From positions 1-36,440 of the forward strand of contig JAHFGL010000024.1 in assembly GCA_023247445.1 (NCBI GenBank): DNA of 36,440 bases, in the 5' to 3' direction. Source of the stretch: Candidatus Omnitrophota bacterium (GTDB taxonomy: Bacteria > Omnitrophota > Gorgyraeia > Zapsychrales > Zapsychraceae). The notes below the pieces were generated by a model, which was given only the letters and a program-made list of their open reading frames with translations, did no database searches and had not been told where the DNA came from. Positions 1-10,184 of this stretch are shown piece after piece (positions within the stretch are counted from its first letter, which is position 1; every line of letters begins with the position of its first letter). Made by a program: the position numbers and the translations under genes.

Positions 1-82
1 CAATGACAACGCCAATGGCCGGTCCATGGCTTTCGCCGAAGGTTGTTACTTTAAAAACTTGTCCGAAAGTGTTTCCTGCCAT
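1..82 (-). CDS. aroC: Chorismate synthase, N-terminal part (runs off the left window edge)
   Basis: Reverse strand from ATG at 82 reads [27 protein letters not shown], the typical AroC N-terminus. Confidence 0.9.
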   Translation of the reverse strand, partial: MAGNTFGQVFKVTTFGESHGPAIGVVI

Positions 83-83
83 A

Positions 84-1766
84 TTAACTGTCGGTTACCG
101 CTCCAAGAGATGCTGATGTCACTTCCTTAAAGTACTTATACAACACACCCTGAGTATAGCGTGGTTTAGGTTGTTTCCAACTCTTTAAACGTTTTTTAAT
201 TTCTGAAGCAGGGATATCTAGATTGAGTTCACGTTTATTCGCATCGATGGTAATCGGGTCACCGTTTTTTACAATGGCAAGCGCGCCGCCTTCAAAGGCC
301 TCTGGTGTAATGTGTCCAATGACAAAGCCATGACTGCCACCGGAAAATCGTCCATCGGTAATAAGCGCGACTTCTTTGCCCAACCCTTTTCCCATAATCG
401 CCGAGGTCGGGGATAACATCTCTCGCATTCCAGGTCCGCCTCTTGGTCCTTCATAACGAATGACAACGACATGTCCTTTTTTAACTGAACCATTAAGAAT
501 GGCTTGTAAGGCTTTTTCTTCCGACTCAAAAACGATAGCTTTGCCTGAAAATACCAGCCCCTCTTTTCCCGAAATTTTAGCCACCGCCCCTTGCGAGGCT
601 AAATTTCCGTAAAGGATAACCAAGTGTCCGTCTTTTTTAATTGGATTATCAAAGGAGCGAATAATCTCTTGTCCGTCAGGATAAGGTTTTGTATCTTTTA
701 GATTTTCAGCGACAGTTTTACCGGTCACTGTTAAACAATCTCCGTGGAGTAATCCTTTATCTAAAAGCATCTTCATTAAGGGTGTTGTTCCGCCAATATT
801 AACTAATTCCGCCATCACAAAGCGGCCGCTGGGTTTTAAATCCGCCAAAACCGGAACTTTTTTTCCAATACGGGTAAAATCATCAATGGTTAATTTAACT
901 TTAGCCGCATGGGCCATGGCAATAAAATGTAAGACAGCATTGGTTGATCCACCTAAAGCCGTAATGACCGTGATTGCATTTTCAAATGCTTTTTTTGTCA
1001 TGATATCGCGCGGCTTAATATCATTTTTAAGTAAATTTAAGACAGCGGCGCCAGCATTAATACAATCTTCCTCTTTCTCTTTAGAAATGGCTGCCTGGGC
1101 AGAACTATTAGGTAAACTTAAACCCAAGGCTTCAATCGCTGAGGCCATGGTGTTCGCCGTATACATCCCGCCGCAAGATCCTGGTCCAGGAATGGCACAG
1201 GATTCAATGCCTAAAAGTTCTTGATCATCAATTTTTTTATTGGCATAAGCGCCAACTGCTTCAAAGATGGAGACAATATCTTGATTCTTTCCTTTATAAC
1301 AACCAGGTAAAATGGTTCCACCATAAACAAAAATCGAAGGACGATTAAGCCGGGCCATCGCCATGACACACCCAGGCATATTCTTATCGCATCCACCGAT
1401 TGTGACAAACCCATCAAATCCTTGGCAACCCACAACCGTTTCAATCGAATCAGCAATAACCTCACGAGAAACGAGAGAATATTTCATCCCTTCGGAGCCC
1501 ATTGAAATTCCATCGGAAACAGTAATGGTGTTAAAAATAATCGCCTTGCCGCCAGCCTGATCCGCGCCCTTGGCCGCATCGTCTGCTAGTTTATTGATGT
1601 GCATATTGCACGGCGTAACCATACTCCACGTTGAGGCAATCCCGATTTGTGGTTTTTGGAAATCTTCCGTCTTAAATCCAACGGCGCGTAGCATCCCTCG
1701 GCTTGGCGCACGGTCATAGCCGTCGACAACGATTGAAGAGAATTTTCGCGAATTTTGTTTTGTCAT
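84..1766 (-). CDS. ilvD: Dihydroxy-acid dehydratase
   Basis: 560 aa; IlvD motifs including [27 protein letters not shown] and [16 protein letters not shown]. Confidence 0.97.
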   Translation of the reverse strand: MTKQNSRKFSSIVVDGYDRAPSRGMLRAVGFKTEDFQKPQIGIASTWSMVTPCNMHINKLADDAAKGADQAGGKAIIFNTITVSDGISMGSEGMKYSLVSREVIADSIETVVGCQGFDGFVTIGGCDKNMPGCVMAMARLNRPSIFVYGGTILPGCYKGKNQDIVSIFEAVGAYANKKIDDQELLGIESCAIPGPGSCGGMYTANTMASAIEALGLSLPNSSAQAAISKEKEEDCINAGAAVLNLLKNDIKPRDIMTKKAFENAITVITALGGSTNAVLHFIAMAHAAKVKLTIDDFTRIGKKVPVLADLKPSGRFVMAELVNIGGTTPLMKMLLDKGLLHGDCLTVTGKTVAENLKDTKPYPDGQEIIRSFDNPIKKDGHLVILYGNLASQGAVAKISGKEGLVFSGKAIVFESEEKALQAILNGSVKKGHVVVIRYEGPRGGPGMREMLSPTSAIMGKGLGKEVALITDGRFSGGSHGFVIGHITPEAFEGGALAIVKNGDPITIDANKRELNLDIPASEIKKRLKSWKQPKPRYTQGVLYKYFKEVTSASLGAVTDS

Positions 1767-1780
1767 AATTTCCTGGAAGG

Positions 1781-1845
1781 TTTTAGGGGGTAGGGTTTAG
1801 GTTTTAGTTGAGCTAACACCTAAACCCTTAAACCTATACCCTAAG
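1781..1845. repeat. Imperfect palindromic element (TTAGGGGGTAGGGTTTAGGTTTTAG ... CACCTAAACCCTTAAACCTATACCCTAA)
   Basis: Inverted arms read directly; right edge contains the leuD stop codon. Confidence 0.75.
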
Positions 1846-2452
1846 TGAGCCACGGTTGTTCTTTATTTAATTTATTTTCAAATGACTCAATCTTATCGCT
1901 AAACTGCTCCGTCCATCCAATTTGATCAAGTCCTTTGATCAAACACGTCTTAGCAAATGAATTAATATCGAATTTATATTCTTTGCCTTCAACGATTAAA
2001 ACTTGTTTTTCTAAATCAGCGTTAAATTGAACGCCAACTTTTTTTTGCGCCACGTTAAAAATTTCATCCACTTGTTCTGATGTTAATCGAATTAGAAGAA
2101 TGCCGTTCTTAACGCAGTTGTTGTAAAAAATGTCCGCAAAGCTTGGGGCAATGATTACACGGAATCCAAAATCCGACAACGCCCACGGCGCGTGCTCGCG
2201 GCTAGACCCGCAGCCAAAGTTATCGCGCGTTAAAAGAATTGTGGCCTTACGATACGGCTCTTTGTTTAAAACAAAATCTGGATTCTCTTTGGTCCCTTCG
2301 TAGTCAGTAAACCGCCATTCGTGGAAAAGGTGTTTACCAAATCCTGTGCGTTCAATCTTGCGCAAAAATTGTTTGGGAATAATTGCGTCAGTATCGATAT
2401 TGACGCGATCAAGTGGGGCAACAATTCCTGTATGTTTTAGAAAAGCTTTCAT
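1841..2452 (-). CDS. leuD: 3-isopropylmalate dehydratase small subunit
   Basis: 203 aa; [27 protein letters not shown] and [15 protein letters not shown]. Confidence 0.96.
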   Translation of the reverse strand: MKAFLKHTGIVAPLDRVNIDTDAIIPKQFLRKIERTGFGKHLFHEWRFTDYEGTKENPDFVLNKEPYRKATILLTRDNFGCGSSREHAPWALSDFGFRVIIAPSFADIFYNNCVKNGILLIRLTSEQVDEIFNVAQKKVGVQFNADLEKQVLIVEGKEYKFDINSFAKTCLIKGLDQIGWTEQFSDKIESFENKLNKEQPWLT

Positions 2453-2461
2453 TTTTATTAA

Positions 2462-3028
2462 CTATTCAATTAACGCTGACCAAATAGCATCAATATCATA
2501 TCCTTTGATGATTTTATTATTCACTTTGACAAGGGGAACACCTTTTCCTCCATAGTATTTAAATCGTTGTTTGGCTTCTTTATCTCGTTCGATATCGTAG
2601 GCTATATAGTTTACTTCTTTTTCTGTGAAGAATTTAGCAATCTTACGACAATATGGGCACCACGAAGTCATATATAATTCTGTTTGTTTGCCGTTAATTT
2701 TCTTTGCAACTTCTTCATTCTTTTTTTGTCGTTTCCCTTGATGTTCATTAAAGATTTTTAGGACGGCAGCTGTTAATTCAGGATTTGTTCTTTTATTTTC
2801 TTCAGTAATTTCAACATTTTTAAGCATTTTATACGGAACTGCAAAATCGCCCTTATCCGTCTGAATTGTAAACTCCCGTGTATCCGCTTTAATGATTGTC
2901 CCTGAGAGAGTTTTTCCAGAATCTAAAGTGACTGTTTCAGCAAATGCTCTAGATATAAAAAATATTTGGATAAACAAGATCAGGGTAATAGAGGTGATTA
3001 TACTTGTATGTTTTGTAAAAGGTTTCAT
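2462..3028 (-). CDS. Exported glutaredoxin-like protein with an N-terminal beta-rich domain
   Basis: Signal peptide (LILFIQIFFISRAFA), TVTLDSGKTLSGTIIKADTREFTIQTDKGDFAVPYKML segment, then glutaredoxin domain with CPYC and GGKGVPLVKVNNKIIKGYD. Confidence 0.8.
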   Translation of the reverse strand: MKPFTKHTSIITSITLILFIQIFFISRAFAETVTLDSGKTLSGTIIKADTREFTIQTDKGDFAVPYKMLKNVEITEENKRTNPELTAAVLKIFNEHQGKRQKKNEEVAKKINGKQTELYMTSWCPYCRKIAKFFTEKEVNYIAYDIERDKEAKQRFKYYGGKGVPLVKVNNKIIKGYDIDAIWSALIE

Positions 3029-3405
3029 TTTGTATTCTTTAAAAGGTTAATTTGTGTCAAAAAATATTTAGTTGACCACTCAGCTGGTGCATATTGTATC
3101 TGACCGACAATTTGATTGCCCGCCTTTATTCTGATTTTTTTATTAACATAACTTTTTCTTGGATTGACATCAGCGGTAATAATTTGTCCTCGGGTATAAA
3201 GATTAGCACAAGCATCAAATCCGTTTTGGGCATCGATGGTTGTCACTTGATCAATTTTTATTTCAAATGTCTTTGTTCCGGGGCGCCAGTTACCATCAAT
3301 ATCAATAACTTCTGCTTGAATCTCACATTTAGGTTGAGATGGTATCACAGAACCAAATGCATAAGTTGAGCTTAACAAAAATAAAGTAAGAAGAATTGCC
3401 TTCAC
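3025..3405 (-). CDS. Small secreted protein of unknown function (GTG start)
   Basis: 126 aa with signal peptide (MKAILLTLFLLSSTYAFGS); overlaps the downstream glutaredoxin ORF by 4 nt; start GTG at 3403-3405. Confidence 0.65.
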   Translation of the reverse strand: MKAILLTLFLLSSTYAFGSVIPSQPKCEIQAEVIDIDGNWRPGTKTFEIKIDQVTTIDAQNGFDACANLYTRGQIITADVNPRKSYVNKKIRIKAGNQIVGQIQYAPAEWSTKYFLTQINLLKNTK

Positions 3406-3464
3406 TAAAGGTGGCCTCTTATATCCGAAATTTTTCCTTCGATGGCGGCGATGGCGACCATCAT
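3405..3464 (-). pseudogene. Remnant of a leuC 3' end ([19 protein letters not shown])
   Basis: 3417-3461 matches intact leuC 4117-4161 at 39/45 nt and 14/15 aa (MV[A/S][12 protein letters not shown]); stop TAG overlaps the GTG start of the next gene. Confidence 0.85.
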
Positions 3465-3472
3465 AAGATTCA

Positions 3473-3766
3473 TTATGCCAGCTTTGCCCGATGGGTTAAG
3501 ATATTCGCCCACGTATATGATTCCTCAGCCCAATCTGAATCGAGACGAATATTGGATTTAAGCCGATTGAATGTTTTTAAGAAAAAGTCAAAAGTTTCTT
3601 GAAATAGAGATGATTTAGGAGCCAAAGCAAGTTGTTGAACAAATTCCTCTGTCTCTGCCAGAAATTGTTTCAAACGAGCTTCTTTTCCCTCTAAGGCAAA
3701 CCGACCAAGCCGTCCTAAGTTAACAGCAATGTGCAATGTGAGTTCTTGAGCGCTTAATTTTTCCAT
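3473..3766 (-). CDS. Hypothetical 97-aa protein (helical, ends WANILTHRAKLA)
   Basis: ORF spaced 3 nt after the DUF5674-like ORF on the same strand; no family assigned. Confidence 0.6.
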   Translation of the reverse strand: MEKLSAQELTLHIAVNLGRLGRFALEGKEARLKQFLAETEEFVQQLALAPKSSLFQETFDFFLKTFNRLKSNIRLDSDWAEESYTWANILTHRAKLA

Positions 3767-3769
3767 AGG

Positions 3770-4102
3770 TTATTTTAATAATTGATGAATCAAAATTTCC
3801 ATTTGTTTTCTGATATCGACTGATAATACTTCACGGCTTGAATTATTTTGTCCAGGACGCAAATTAATCATGGAATCATAATCTACTTCCATTGTATCAA
3901 GATCAAGTCCGCCGCCCCATAAGTTAGCTTGCTTACTTCCATCTTTAAGAAGCATTTGCTCTCCATCAACATGTTTCATCCCACCGGCTGATAAAATTTT
4001 TCGTTCTAAATCAATAACAACTTTAATGTAGCCCTTTAAATCTTCGGCCACATTCGTTAACGTTTCTTCATCAGCCTTTTTTCGAATAATAAGAAGAGAC
4101 AT
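3770..4102 (-). CDS. DUF5674-like protein
   Basis: 110 aa; VVIDLERKILSAGGMKHVDGEQMLLKDGSKQANLWGGGLD...DSMINLRPGQNNSSREV resembles the DUF5674 pattern from memory. Confidence 0.7.
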   Translation of the reverse strand: MSLLIIRKKADEETLTNVAEDLKGYIKVVIDLERKILSAGGMKHVDGEQMLLKDGSKQANLWGGGLDLDTMEVDYDSMINLRPGQNNSSREVLSVDIRKQMEILIHQLLK

Positions 4103-4104
4103 AG

Positions 4105-5505
4105 TTAAATATACTTTCTAATATCCGAAATTTTGCCTTCAATGGCTGCGATTGAGACCATCTCTGGGCTCATTAAATGCGTGCGGCCACCAGGACCTTG
4201 CCGGCCTTCGAAGTTACGATTGCTCGACGATGCACAGCGTTCACCGGGTTTAAGCTGATCATCATTCATCCCTAAACACATTGAGCAGCCGGCAAAACGC
4301 CATTCAAATCCAGCATCAGTAAAAATTTTATCGAGTCCTTCTTTCATCGCTTGTTCACGCACTTGTCCTGAGCCAGGCACAACAATGGCGACAACACTCT
4401 TGTGAACTTTTTTGCCCTTAACAATTTTTGCAGCGTTACGTAAATCTTCAATGCGTCCATTGGTGCATGATCCCAAAAATACTTTATCGATTGCGATTGA
4501 ATTAATCAGCGTTCCAGGTTTTAAATTCATATAGGCGAGTGCATTTCGTGCGCCTGTGCGTTCGACTGGATCCGAAAAACTTTCTGGATCAGGAACTTTA
4601 TCATCGATTGCGGCCACTTGCCCCGGACTTGTTCCCCAGGTTACTTGCGGTTTAATATCTTCAGCTTTAATTTTGAGAACGTGATCAAATTTTGCGTTCG
4701 CGTCACTTGGCAAAGTTTTCCAATAGTTAACAGCCTTCTCCCACAATTCACCTTCAGGTGAATGCTCACGGCCTTTTAAATAATTAAATGTTGTTTCATC
4801 GGGGGCAATCATCCCAGCTCGCGCGCCAGCCTCGATACTCATATTACAAATCGTCATGCGCGCTTCCATGCTTAAATCACGAACTGCGCTGCCTGCGTAT
4901 TCAACGACGTAACCAGTTGCCCCAGCGGTGCCAATTTTACCGATGACATATAAAATAATATCTTTAGAAGTAATTCCTTTGCCTAATTTTCCATCAATTT
5001 GAATGAGCATGGTCTTTGCTTTATCTTGTTGCAAGGTTTGTGTGGCCAAGACATGTTCAACTTCTGAGGTTCCAATACCAAAGGCGAGTGCACCGAAGGC
5101 GCCGTGGGTTGCCGTATGCGAATCGCCGCAGACAATGACGGTGCCTGGCTTGGTTAATCCAAGCTCCGGACCAATCACGTGGACAATCCCTTGTTTTTTA
5201 TTGGCAAAATCATAAAGCGTTACGCCAAATTCTTTGCAATTTTTTGATAAAGTATCCATTTGTGTGCGCGACGTTGCTTCGACTTTGGACCAATCTTTTG
5301 TTTTGGTTGAAACATTATGATCCATCGTGGCAAACGTATTTTGAGGTCGACGGACTTTACGTTTAGTAACGCGCAATCCCTCAAAGGCCTGCGGACTTGT
5401 CACTTCGTGAACTAAGTGCAGATCGACGTAGATAATGGATGTATCGCCTTGTGATTCACGAACAAGATGCGCATCCCAAATTTTTTCGTACATTGTTTTT
5501 GGCAT
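4105..5505 (-). CDS. leuC: 3-isopropylmalate dehydratase large subunit
   Basis: 466 aa; [66 protein letters not shown]. Confidence 0.97.
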   Translation of the reverse strand: MPKTMYEKIWDAHLVRESQGDTSIIYVDLHLVHEVTSPQAFEGLRVTKRKVRRPQNTFATMDHNVSTKTKDWSKVEATSRTQMDTLSKNCKEFGVTLYDFANKKQGIVHVIGPELGLTKPGTVIVCGDSHTATHGAFGALAFGIGTSEVEHVLATQTLQQDKAKTMLIQIDGKLGKGITSKDIILYVIGKIGTAGATGYVVEYAGSAVRDLSMEARMTICNMSIEAGARAGMIAPDETTFNYLKGREHSPEGELWEKAVNYWKTLPSDANAKFDHVLKIKAEDIKPQVTWGTSPGQVAAIDDKVPDPESFSDPVERTGARNALAYMNLKPGTLINSIAIDKVFLGSCTNGRIEDLRNAAKIVKGKKVHKSVVAIVVPGSGQVREQAMKEGLDKIFTDAGFEWRFAGCSMCLGMNDDQLKPGERCASSSNRNFEGRQGPGGRTHLMSPEMVSIAAIEGKISDIRKYI

Positions 5506-5513
5506 AGGTTCGT

Positions 5514-5542
5514 ATAATATATTAATGATTTCAGATTGTCAA
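5514..5542 (-). promoter_or_regulatory. Sigma70-type promoter of leuC: TTGACA-N17-TATTAT
   Basis: -35 at 5537-5542 and -10 at 5514-5519 on the minus strand; predicted +1 about 2 nt before the leuC ATG. Confidence 0.65.
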
Positions 5543-5582
5543 TGAGGAGAGCGGTATAATTGTGATGTTTTTCTCTACTTCC

Positions 5583-5662
5583 TTGTCATCCCCGCGAACG
5601 CGGGGATCAAGAAAGAATATTAATAGTATTTTTGGATGCCCGTTTACACGGGCATGACAGGT
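5583..5662. repeat. Composite palindromic element (TGTCATCCCCGCGAACGCGGGGAT ... GGATGCCCGTTTACACGGGCATGACA)
   Basis: Two local hairpins within outer TGTCAT/ATGACA ends; located between the acnA stop and the leuC promoter. Confidence 0.8.
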
Positions 5663-8368
5663 TTATATTAACTTGCGAAGAACCGTTGGCAAGATGCCAC
5701 CATTTCGAAAGTAATCAATTTCAACAGGGGTATCTAGACGCACCGTGGATACAAATTCTATTTGGTGGCCAGATGGTTGTTTGGCATAGACCTTTAGATC
5801 TTGACGAGGTTTTAAACCTTCGTTGATGGGGTCGAAATAAAAAGTTTCATCGCCTTTTAATCCCAAGCTCTCAGCGGATTGACCATCTTTAAATTCCAGC
5901 GGTAAGACACCCATGCCAGCTAGATTGCTGCGGTGAATACGTTCATAACTTTGTGCGATAACAACGCGCACACCTAACAGTGAGGTTCCTTTAGCGGCCC
6001 AGTCACGACTCGAACCCGTTCCATATTCTTTACCCGCCAAGACTAGTAGCGGTGTGCTATCTTTTTGATAACGCATGGCCGCATCATAAATCGACATCTT
6101 TTCATTTGTCGGTAAATAGGTGGTCCAGCATCCTTCCGTTCCTGGCGCTAAGAGATTACGTAAACGTGTATTAGCAAATGTCCCACGGGTCATGACACGA
6201 TCATTTCCGCGACGGGCTCCGTAACTATTAAAATCTTCAGGTTTAACGCTTTGTTCCATTAAATAGTGACCCGCTGGGCTGTCTTTTTTAATGGCCCCCG
6301 CTGGAGAAATATGATCCGTTGTAATTGAATCACCAACCATAACGAGCACCCGTCCGCCTTTTATTTCTTTGATGCTACCGGGTTCTTTTGTCATGCCAAT
6401 AAAAAATGGCGGTTCTTGGATGTAGGTGCTTTTGGTTTGCCATCCAAACAAATCAGATTTTGTTTCTTTGATCGCATTCCAATTTTTATTTCCCTTCGAA
6501 ACATTTTTGTAACGTTTACGAAAGGCCGTTGCCGTAACAAATTTCTTAGTTAAGGCATTAATTTCTTTTTGTGTTGGCCAAATATCTTTTAAGTAAACGT
6601 CTTTCCCCTTTGTATCTTTACCTAACGGTTCACGATCTAAATCAATTTCAACCGTTCCTGCTAAAGCGTAGGCGACAACCAGTGGTGGACTGGCTAAATA
6701 ATTGGCCTTAACATGCGGATTGATTCGTCCTTCAAAATTTCGATTTCCACTTAAGACGCTCGCGGCCACAAGATCAACTTCTTCGATCGCCTTCGAAACT
6801 TTTTCAGGCAAGGGTCCACTATTTCCAATACACGTCGTGCAACCGTAACCAACGATGTTGAATCCTAATTTATTTAGGTAAGGCATAAGACCTGCGGTTC
6901 GCAGATATTCTTCAACGACTTGAGATCCCGGCGCCAAACTTGTCTTTACAAAACTTTTAACCGTAAGTCCCTTGGCTACTGCTTTTTTTGCCAGAAGTCC
7001 GGCGGCAATAAGGACTGATGGATTTGAGGTATTAGTACAACTGGTAATCGCAGCGATAACAACTGCGCCATGTTTCATCGGAACCTTGACGCCATTTTGA
7101 ACATAGCCAATTTTTTGTAACGCTTCTGGTGTCAAACCAAATCCTCGATCTTTAACCGGCGCAACTAAGGCTTGACCAAAAATTTCTCTCATCTTATTTA
7201 CGGGAACGCGATCCTGCGGACGTTTTGGTCCAGCTAAACTGGGTTCGACTTGCGATAAATTTAATTCCATTAAATCACTGAACTGTGGTTCAGGCGATTT
7301 TGGATTGTAGAACATCCCTTGTTCTTTCATGTACTTCTCAATCAATTCAATCTGCGCTGGGCTTCGTCCAGTTAATTTATAATAATTAAGTGTTTCGCTA
7401 TCGATGGGGAAAATTCCAATTGTTGCGCCATACTCCGGTGCCATGTTGGAAATCGTCGCTCGATCGGGCAATGATAAATATTTTAATCCGTCGCCGTAAA
7501 ACTCAACAAATTTTCCAACGACACCTTTTTTACGCAGCATTTGTGTGACGGTTAAAACTAAATCGGTTGCGGTAATCCCTTCTTTTAATTGTCCGGTTAA
7601 TTTAAAACCAACGACTTCTGGCATGAGCATGTAGATCGGTTCGCCCAGCATGACTGCCTCTGCCTCAATCCCGCCAACGCCCCAAGCAACAATGCCTAAA
7701 CCATTAATCATCGTCGTGTGGCTATCGGTTCCAACAAGACTATCGGGATAAGCAACTGTTTCTTTGCCGATCTTCTTTGTTAATACGCCTTTGGCCAAAT
7801 ATTCAAGATTAACTTGGTGGACAATTCCAGTTGCCGGAGGAACAACGGTAAAATTTTCAAATGCTTTTTGTCCCCATTTTAAAAATTCGTAACGTTCTTT
7901 GTTACGTTTAAATTCAAGGGTGACGTTCGTGGCTAAAGAATCCTTTGACCCAAAGGCATCGACTTGAACAGAGTGATCAATGACCAAATCGCATTGAACT
8001 TGTGGATTAATTTTTTTAATATCTCCACCTAAACGCTTCATCGCCGCGCGCATCGCCGCTAAATCAACAACGCAAGGAACGCCGGTAAAGTCTTGCAAGA
8101 CGACGCGCCCAGGTTTAAAGGCAATCTCTTGCGACTCTTTAGCCGTTGCCGGCGACCATTTAAGAAGTCGGTTGATATCATTGATCGTTACTTGATAATT
8201 ATCGTAGTTACGTAGTGCGCTTTCTAAAAGAATTTTAATCGAGAATGGTAAATGGCTGGGATTACCTAACCCTAATTTTTCTAGTTTGGATAATTGAAAA
8301 ATGGTATATTGACTCGATTTTATTTTTAAGGTTTTTTTAACACTGGCTGAATTAAAATCACTGCTCAT
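5663..8368 (-). CDS. acnA: Aconitate hydratase (AcnA/IRP type); start revised from 8446 to 8368
   Basis: Aconitase motifs [62 protein letters not shown]. Start [12 protein letters not shown] is preceded by GGAG; the longer ORF runs through a palindromic repeat. Confidence 0.95.
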   Translation of the reverse strand: MSSDFNSASVKKTLKIKSSQYTIFQLSKLEKLGLGNPSHLPFSIKILLESALRNYDNYQVTINDINRLLKWSPATAKESQEIAFKPGRVVLQDFTGVPCVVDLAAMRAAMKRLGGDIKKINPQVQCDLVIDHSVQVDAFGSKDSLATNVTLEFKRNKERYEFLKWGQKAFENFTVVPPATGIVHQVNLEYLAKGVLTKKIGKETVAYPDSLVGTDSHTTMINGLGIVAWGVGGIEAEAVMLGEPIYMLMPEVVGFKLTGQLKEGITATDLVLTVTQMLRKKGVVGKFVEFYGDGLKYLSLPDRATISNMAPEYGATIGIFPIDSETLNYYKLTGRSPAQIELIEKYMKEQGMFYNPKSPEPQFSDLMELNLSQVEPSLAGPKRPQDRVPVNKMREIFGQALVAPVKDRGFGLTPEALQKIGYVQNGVKVPMKHGAVVIAAITSCTNTSNPSVLIAAGLLAKKAVAKGLTVKSFVKTSLAPGSQVVEEYLRTAGLMPYLNKLGFNIVGYGCTTCIGNSGPLPEKVSKAIEEVDLVAASVLSGNRNFEGRINPHVKANYLASPPLVVAYALAGTVEIDLDREPLGKDTKGKDVYLKDIWPTQKEINALTKKFVTATAFRKRYKNVSKGNKNWNAIKETKSDLFGWQTKSTYIQEPPFFIGMTKEPGSIKEIKGGRVLVMVGDSITTDHISPAGAIKKDSPAGHYLMEQSVKPEDFNSYGARRGNDRVMTRGTFANTRLRNLLAPGTEGCWTTYLPTNEKMSIYDAAMRYQKDSTPLLVLAGKEYGTGSSRDWAAKGTSLLGVRVVIAQSYERIHRSNLAGMGVLPLEFKDGQSAESLGLKGDETFYFDPINEGLKPRQDLKVYAKQPSGHQIEFVSTVRLDTPVEIDYFRNGGILPTVLRKLI

Positions 8369-8387
8369 AAAGTTCTCCATTTTATTG

Positions 8388-8463
8388 CCGTCATTCTGAG
8401 CGCAGTGAAAAATCTCAAAACACTTAAGAATTTTGAGATCCTTCACTTCGTTCAGGATGACGG
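8388..8463. repeat. GTCATYCTGAG...CAGGATGAC palindromic element, copy A
   Basis: CCGTCATTCTGAGCGCAGTGAAAAATCTCAAAA ... TTTTGAGATCCTTCACTTCGTTCAGGATGACGG. Confidence 0.9.
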
Positions 8464-8497
8464 TGATATGAAAGATATATTAATAAGAACAGGCTGT

Positions 8498-8526
8498 ATT
8501 ATATTAAAACCCTCAGGGGTCGTCAA
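8498..8526 (-). promoter_or_regulatory. Sigma70-type promoter of acnA: TTGACG-N17-TATAAT
   Basis: -35 at 8521-8526, -10 at 8498-8503 on the minus strand. Confidence 0.7.
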
Positions 8527-8569
8527 CAAAGCTTTGTGTTATTTCGTCTGAAAAAACGTGAAATTATTC

Positions 8570-8598
8570 TTGAAATTCATGGCATTGCCCATTAGTAT
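8570..8598 (+). promoter_or_regulatory. Putative promoter of the radical SAM gene: TTGAAA-N17-TAGTAT
   Basis: -35 at 8570-8575, -10 at 8593-8598; about 35 nt leader to the ATG at 8640. Confidence 0.45.
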
Positions 8599-8639
8599 AA
8601 AGTCATCTTAAATTTTTATTTAACCTCTCTAGGTCAATC

Positions 8640-10151
8640 ATGCGTGTAGCAATTCTTAATCCCTCCTTTGGGGATAATTTCGTCCGTGTTGCGCGTTGGG
8701 CCGCGAAATCTCGTGGTCGTGTGCAACGTCATCCTGAATATTTATTAACGGCAGCGCAGGTTCTTCTTGATCGTGGCCATGACGTTATTTTCGTCGAGGC
8801 GGCGGCACGCAATTTTACTCCAGCCCAATCTTACGATATTGTTTCCAACTTTGATCCAGACCTTTTAGTCATTCATGCCACGACCCCGTCTATTTATAAT
8901 GACATTGAACAAGCCAAAGTTATTAAAGGCTTAACCAATTGCAAAGTTGCCTTTGTCGGGCAACATGCTTCCGGCGAATCGGAAAATACCTTTCAAATTG
9001 GCCAAGGCGTGGTTGATTACATTTTAAATGGTGAATATGATTTTACATTACGCGATTTAGCGGACGGTATGGAATCTTCAAAGATTTTAGGAATGACTTG
9101 GTTTGATGGCAACAAAGTTGTCTACAACCCACATCGACCACCAATTAATGTCAGTGAACTTCCTTTTCCCGCTTGGCAGCTCATTGAACCCGAATGGTAT
9201 CCTGATGGCGGCAAAAAATTTCCTTTTTTAACGCTTATTACTGGACGTGGCTGCAACAACGGTTGCACCTTCTGCCGCGATCCGCAGATTATGTATGGGT
9301 ATAAACTTCGCAATCGTTCAGCGCAAAGCGTTGTCGATGAAATGGAATATGGTTTAAAAACTCATCCGCAGATTCGCGAGATTATGTTTGAAACAGATAC
9401 CTTTGCTGCGGACAAAGCTCACGTCACGGAAGTTTGTAATGAAATTATGCGTCGAGGGATTCATAAAAAGATTTCATGGTCATGTAATATGCGCGTTGAT
9501 ACGGATTTAGAAGTTCTGGCTCTTATGCGTAAATCAAATTGCCGAATGCTTATGACAGGATTTGAATTTGGGTATGATGATGGATTAAAGGCGATCAATA
9601 AAGGTGGTGTCAGTGTTGATATGGCGCGTAAGTATGCCTTCGCTGCTAATCGTTTGGGTTTTACCATTCATGGTTGTTTTATGATTGGGGCGCCGGGTGA
9701 AACAAAAGAAACGGCCCAAAAAACAATTGATTTTGCCAAGTCCCTTCCTTTGGATACAATTCAAATTACCGGTGTCGCGACATATCCAGGAACATCACTT
9801 TATCGCTGGGCAAAAGAAAATAGTTTCATTCGGGCTAATGATTGGCGCGAGTGGCTTAATGCTGAAAAAGAACAACGCACTCTTTTGAGTTATCCACAAT
9901 TCTCTAGCCAAGATATTGATGAATATATCGACAAAGGACTCAAAGAATTTTATCTACGTCCAAAACAAATGTGGAAGATGTTTATTTCAATTCGTTCGGT
10001 TGGCGATTTTTTAAGAAAACTACACGGCTTTAAAGCCTTTGTGGATTATTTTATTAAAAAAATTACTGGAGCCTCCAGCAAAAAAGTCGTCAATAGAACA
10101 GAGAAAAACATTCTTGATCAAATTGCGCAGACTGAAACAGTTTCATTATAG
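8640..10151 (+). CDS. B12-binding-domain radical SAM protein
   Basis: 503 aa; N-terminal cobalamin-binding-like Rossmann region; radical SAM motif GRGCNNGCTFCRDP (CxxxCxxC); GAPGETKET. Confidence 0.85.
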   Translation: MRVAILNPSFGDNFVRVARWAAKSRGRVQRHPEYLLTAAQVLLDRGHDVIFVEAAARNFTPAQSYDIVSNFDPDLLVIHATTPSIYNDIEQAKVIKGLTNCKVAFVGQHASGESENTFQIGQGVVDYILNGEYDFTLRDLADGMESSKILGMTWFDGNKVVYNPHRPPINVSELPFPAWQLIEPEWYPDGGKKFPFLTLITGRGCNNGCTFCRDPQIMYGYKLRNRSAQSVVDEMEYGLKTHPQIREIMFETDTFAADKAHVTEVCNEIMRRGIHKKISWSCNMRVDTDLEVLALMRKSNCRMLMTGFEFGYDDGLKAINKGGVSVDMARKYAFAANRLGFTIHGCFMIGAPGETKETAQKTIDFAKSLPLDTIQITGVATYPGTSLYRWAKENSFIRANDWREWLNAEKEQRTLLSYPQFSSQDIDEYIDKGLKEFYLRPKQMWKMFISIRSVGDFLRKLHGFKAFVDYFIKKITGASSKKVVNRTEKNILDQIAQTETVSL

Positions 10152-10184
10152 TTTCTTAATTAATTCAACGAGGAGGAAGATTAA

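Noticed and set aside
269-529. Short antisense or alternate-frame ORFs throughout the track (for example 269-529, 886-1224, 17562-17867, 22202-22507, 25843-26064)
   Set aside because: They lie inside well-supported genes in other frames and their products show no recognisable family
1781-1845. TTTAGGG-like sequence resembling telomeric repeats
   Set aside because: It is a single imperfect palindrome next to a stop codon, not a tandem array
3396-3602. Plus-strand 68-aa ORF at the leuC remnant
   Set aside because: It is antisense to the leuC remnant and to the 97-aa gene; the minus-strand reading explains the sequence
4105-8368. leuC and acnA as a recent tandem duplication
   Set aside because: They are distinct members of the aconitase superfamily with clearly different lengths and motifs
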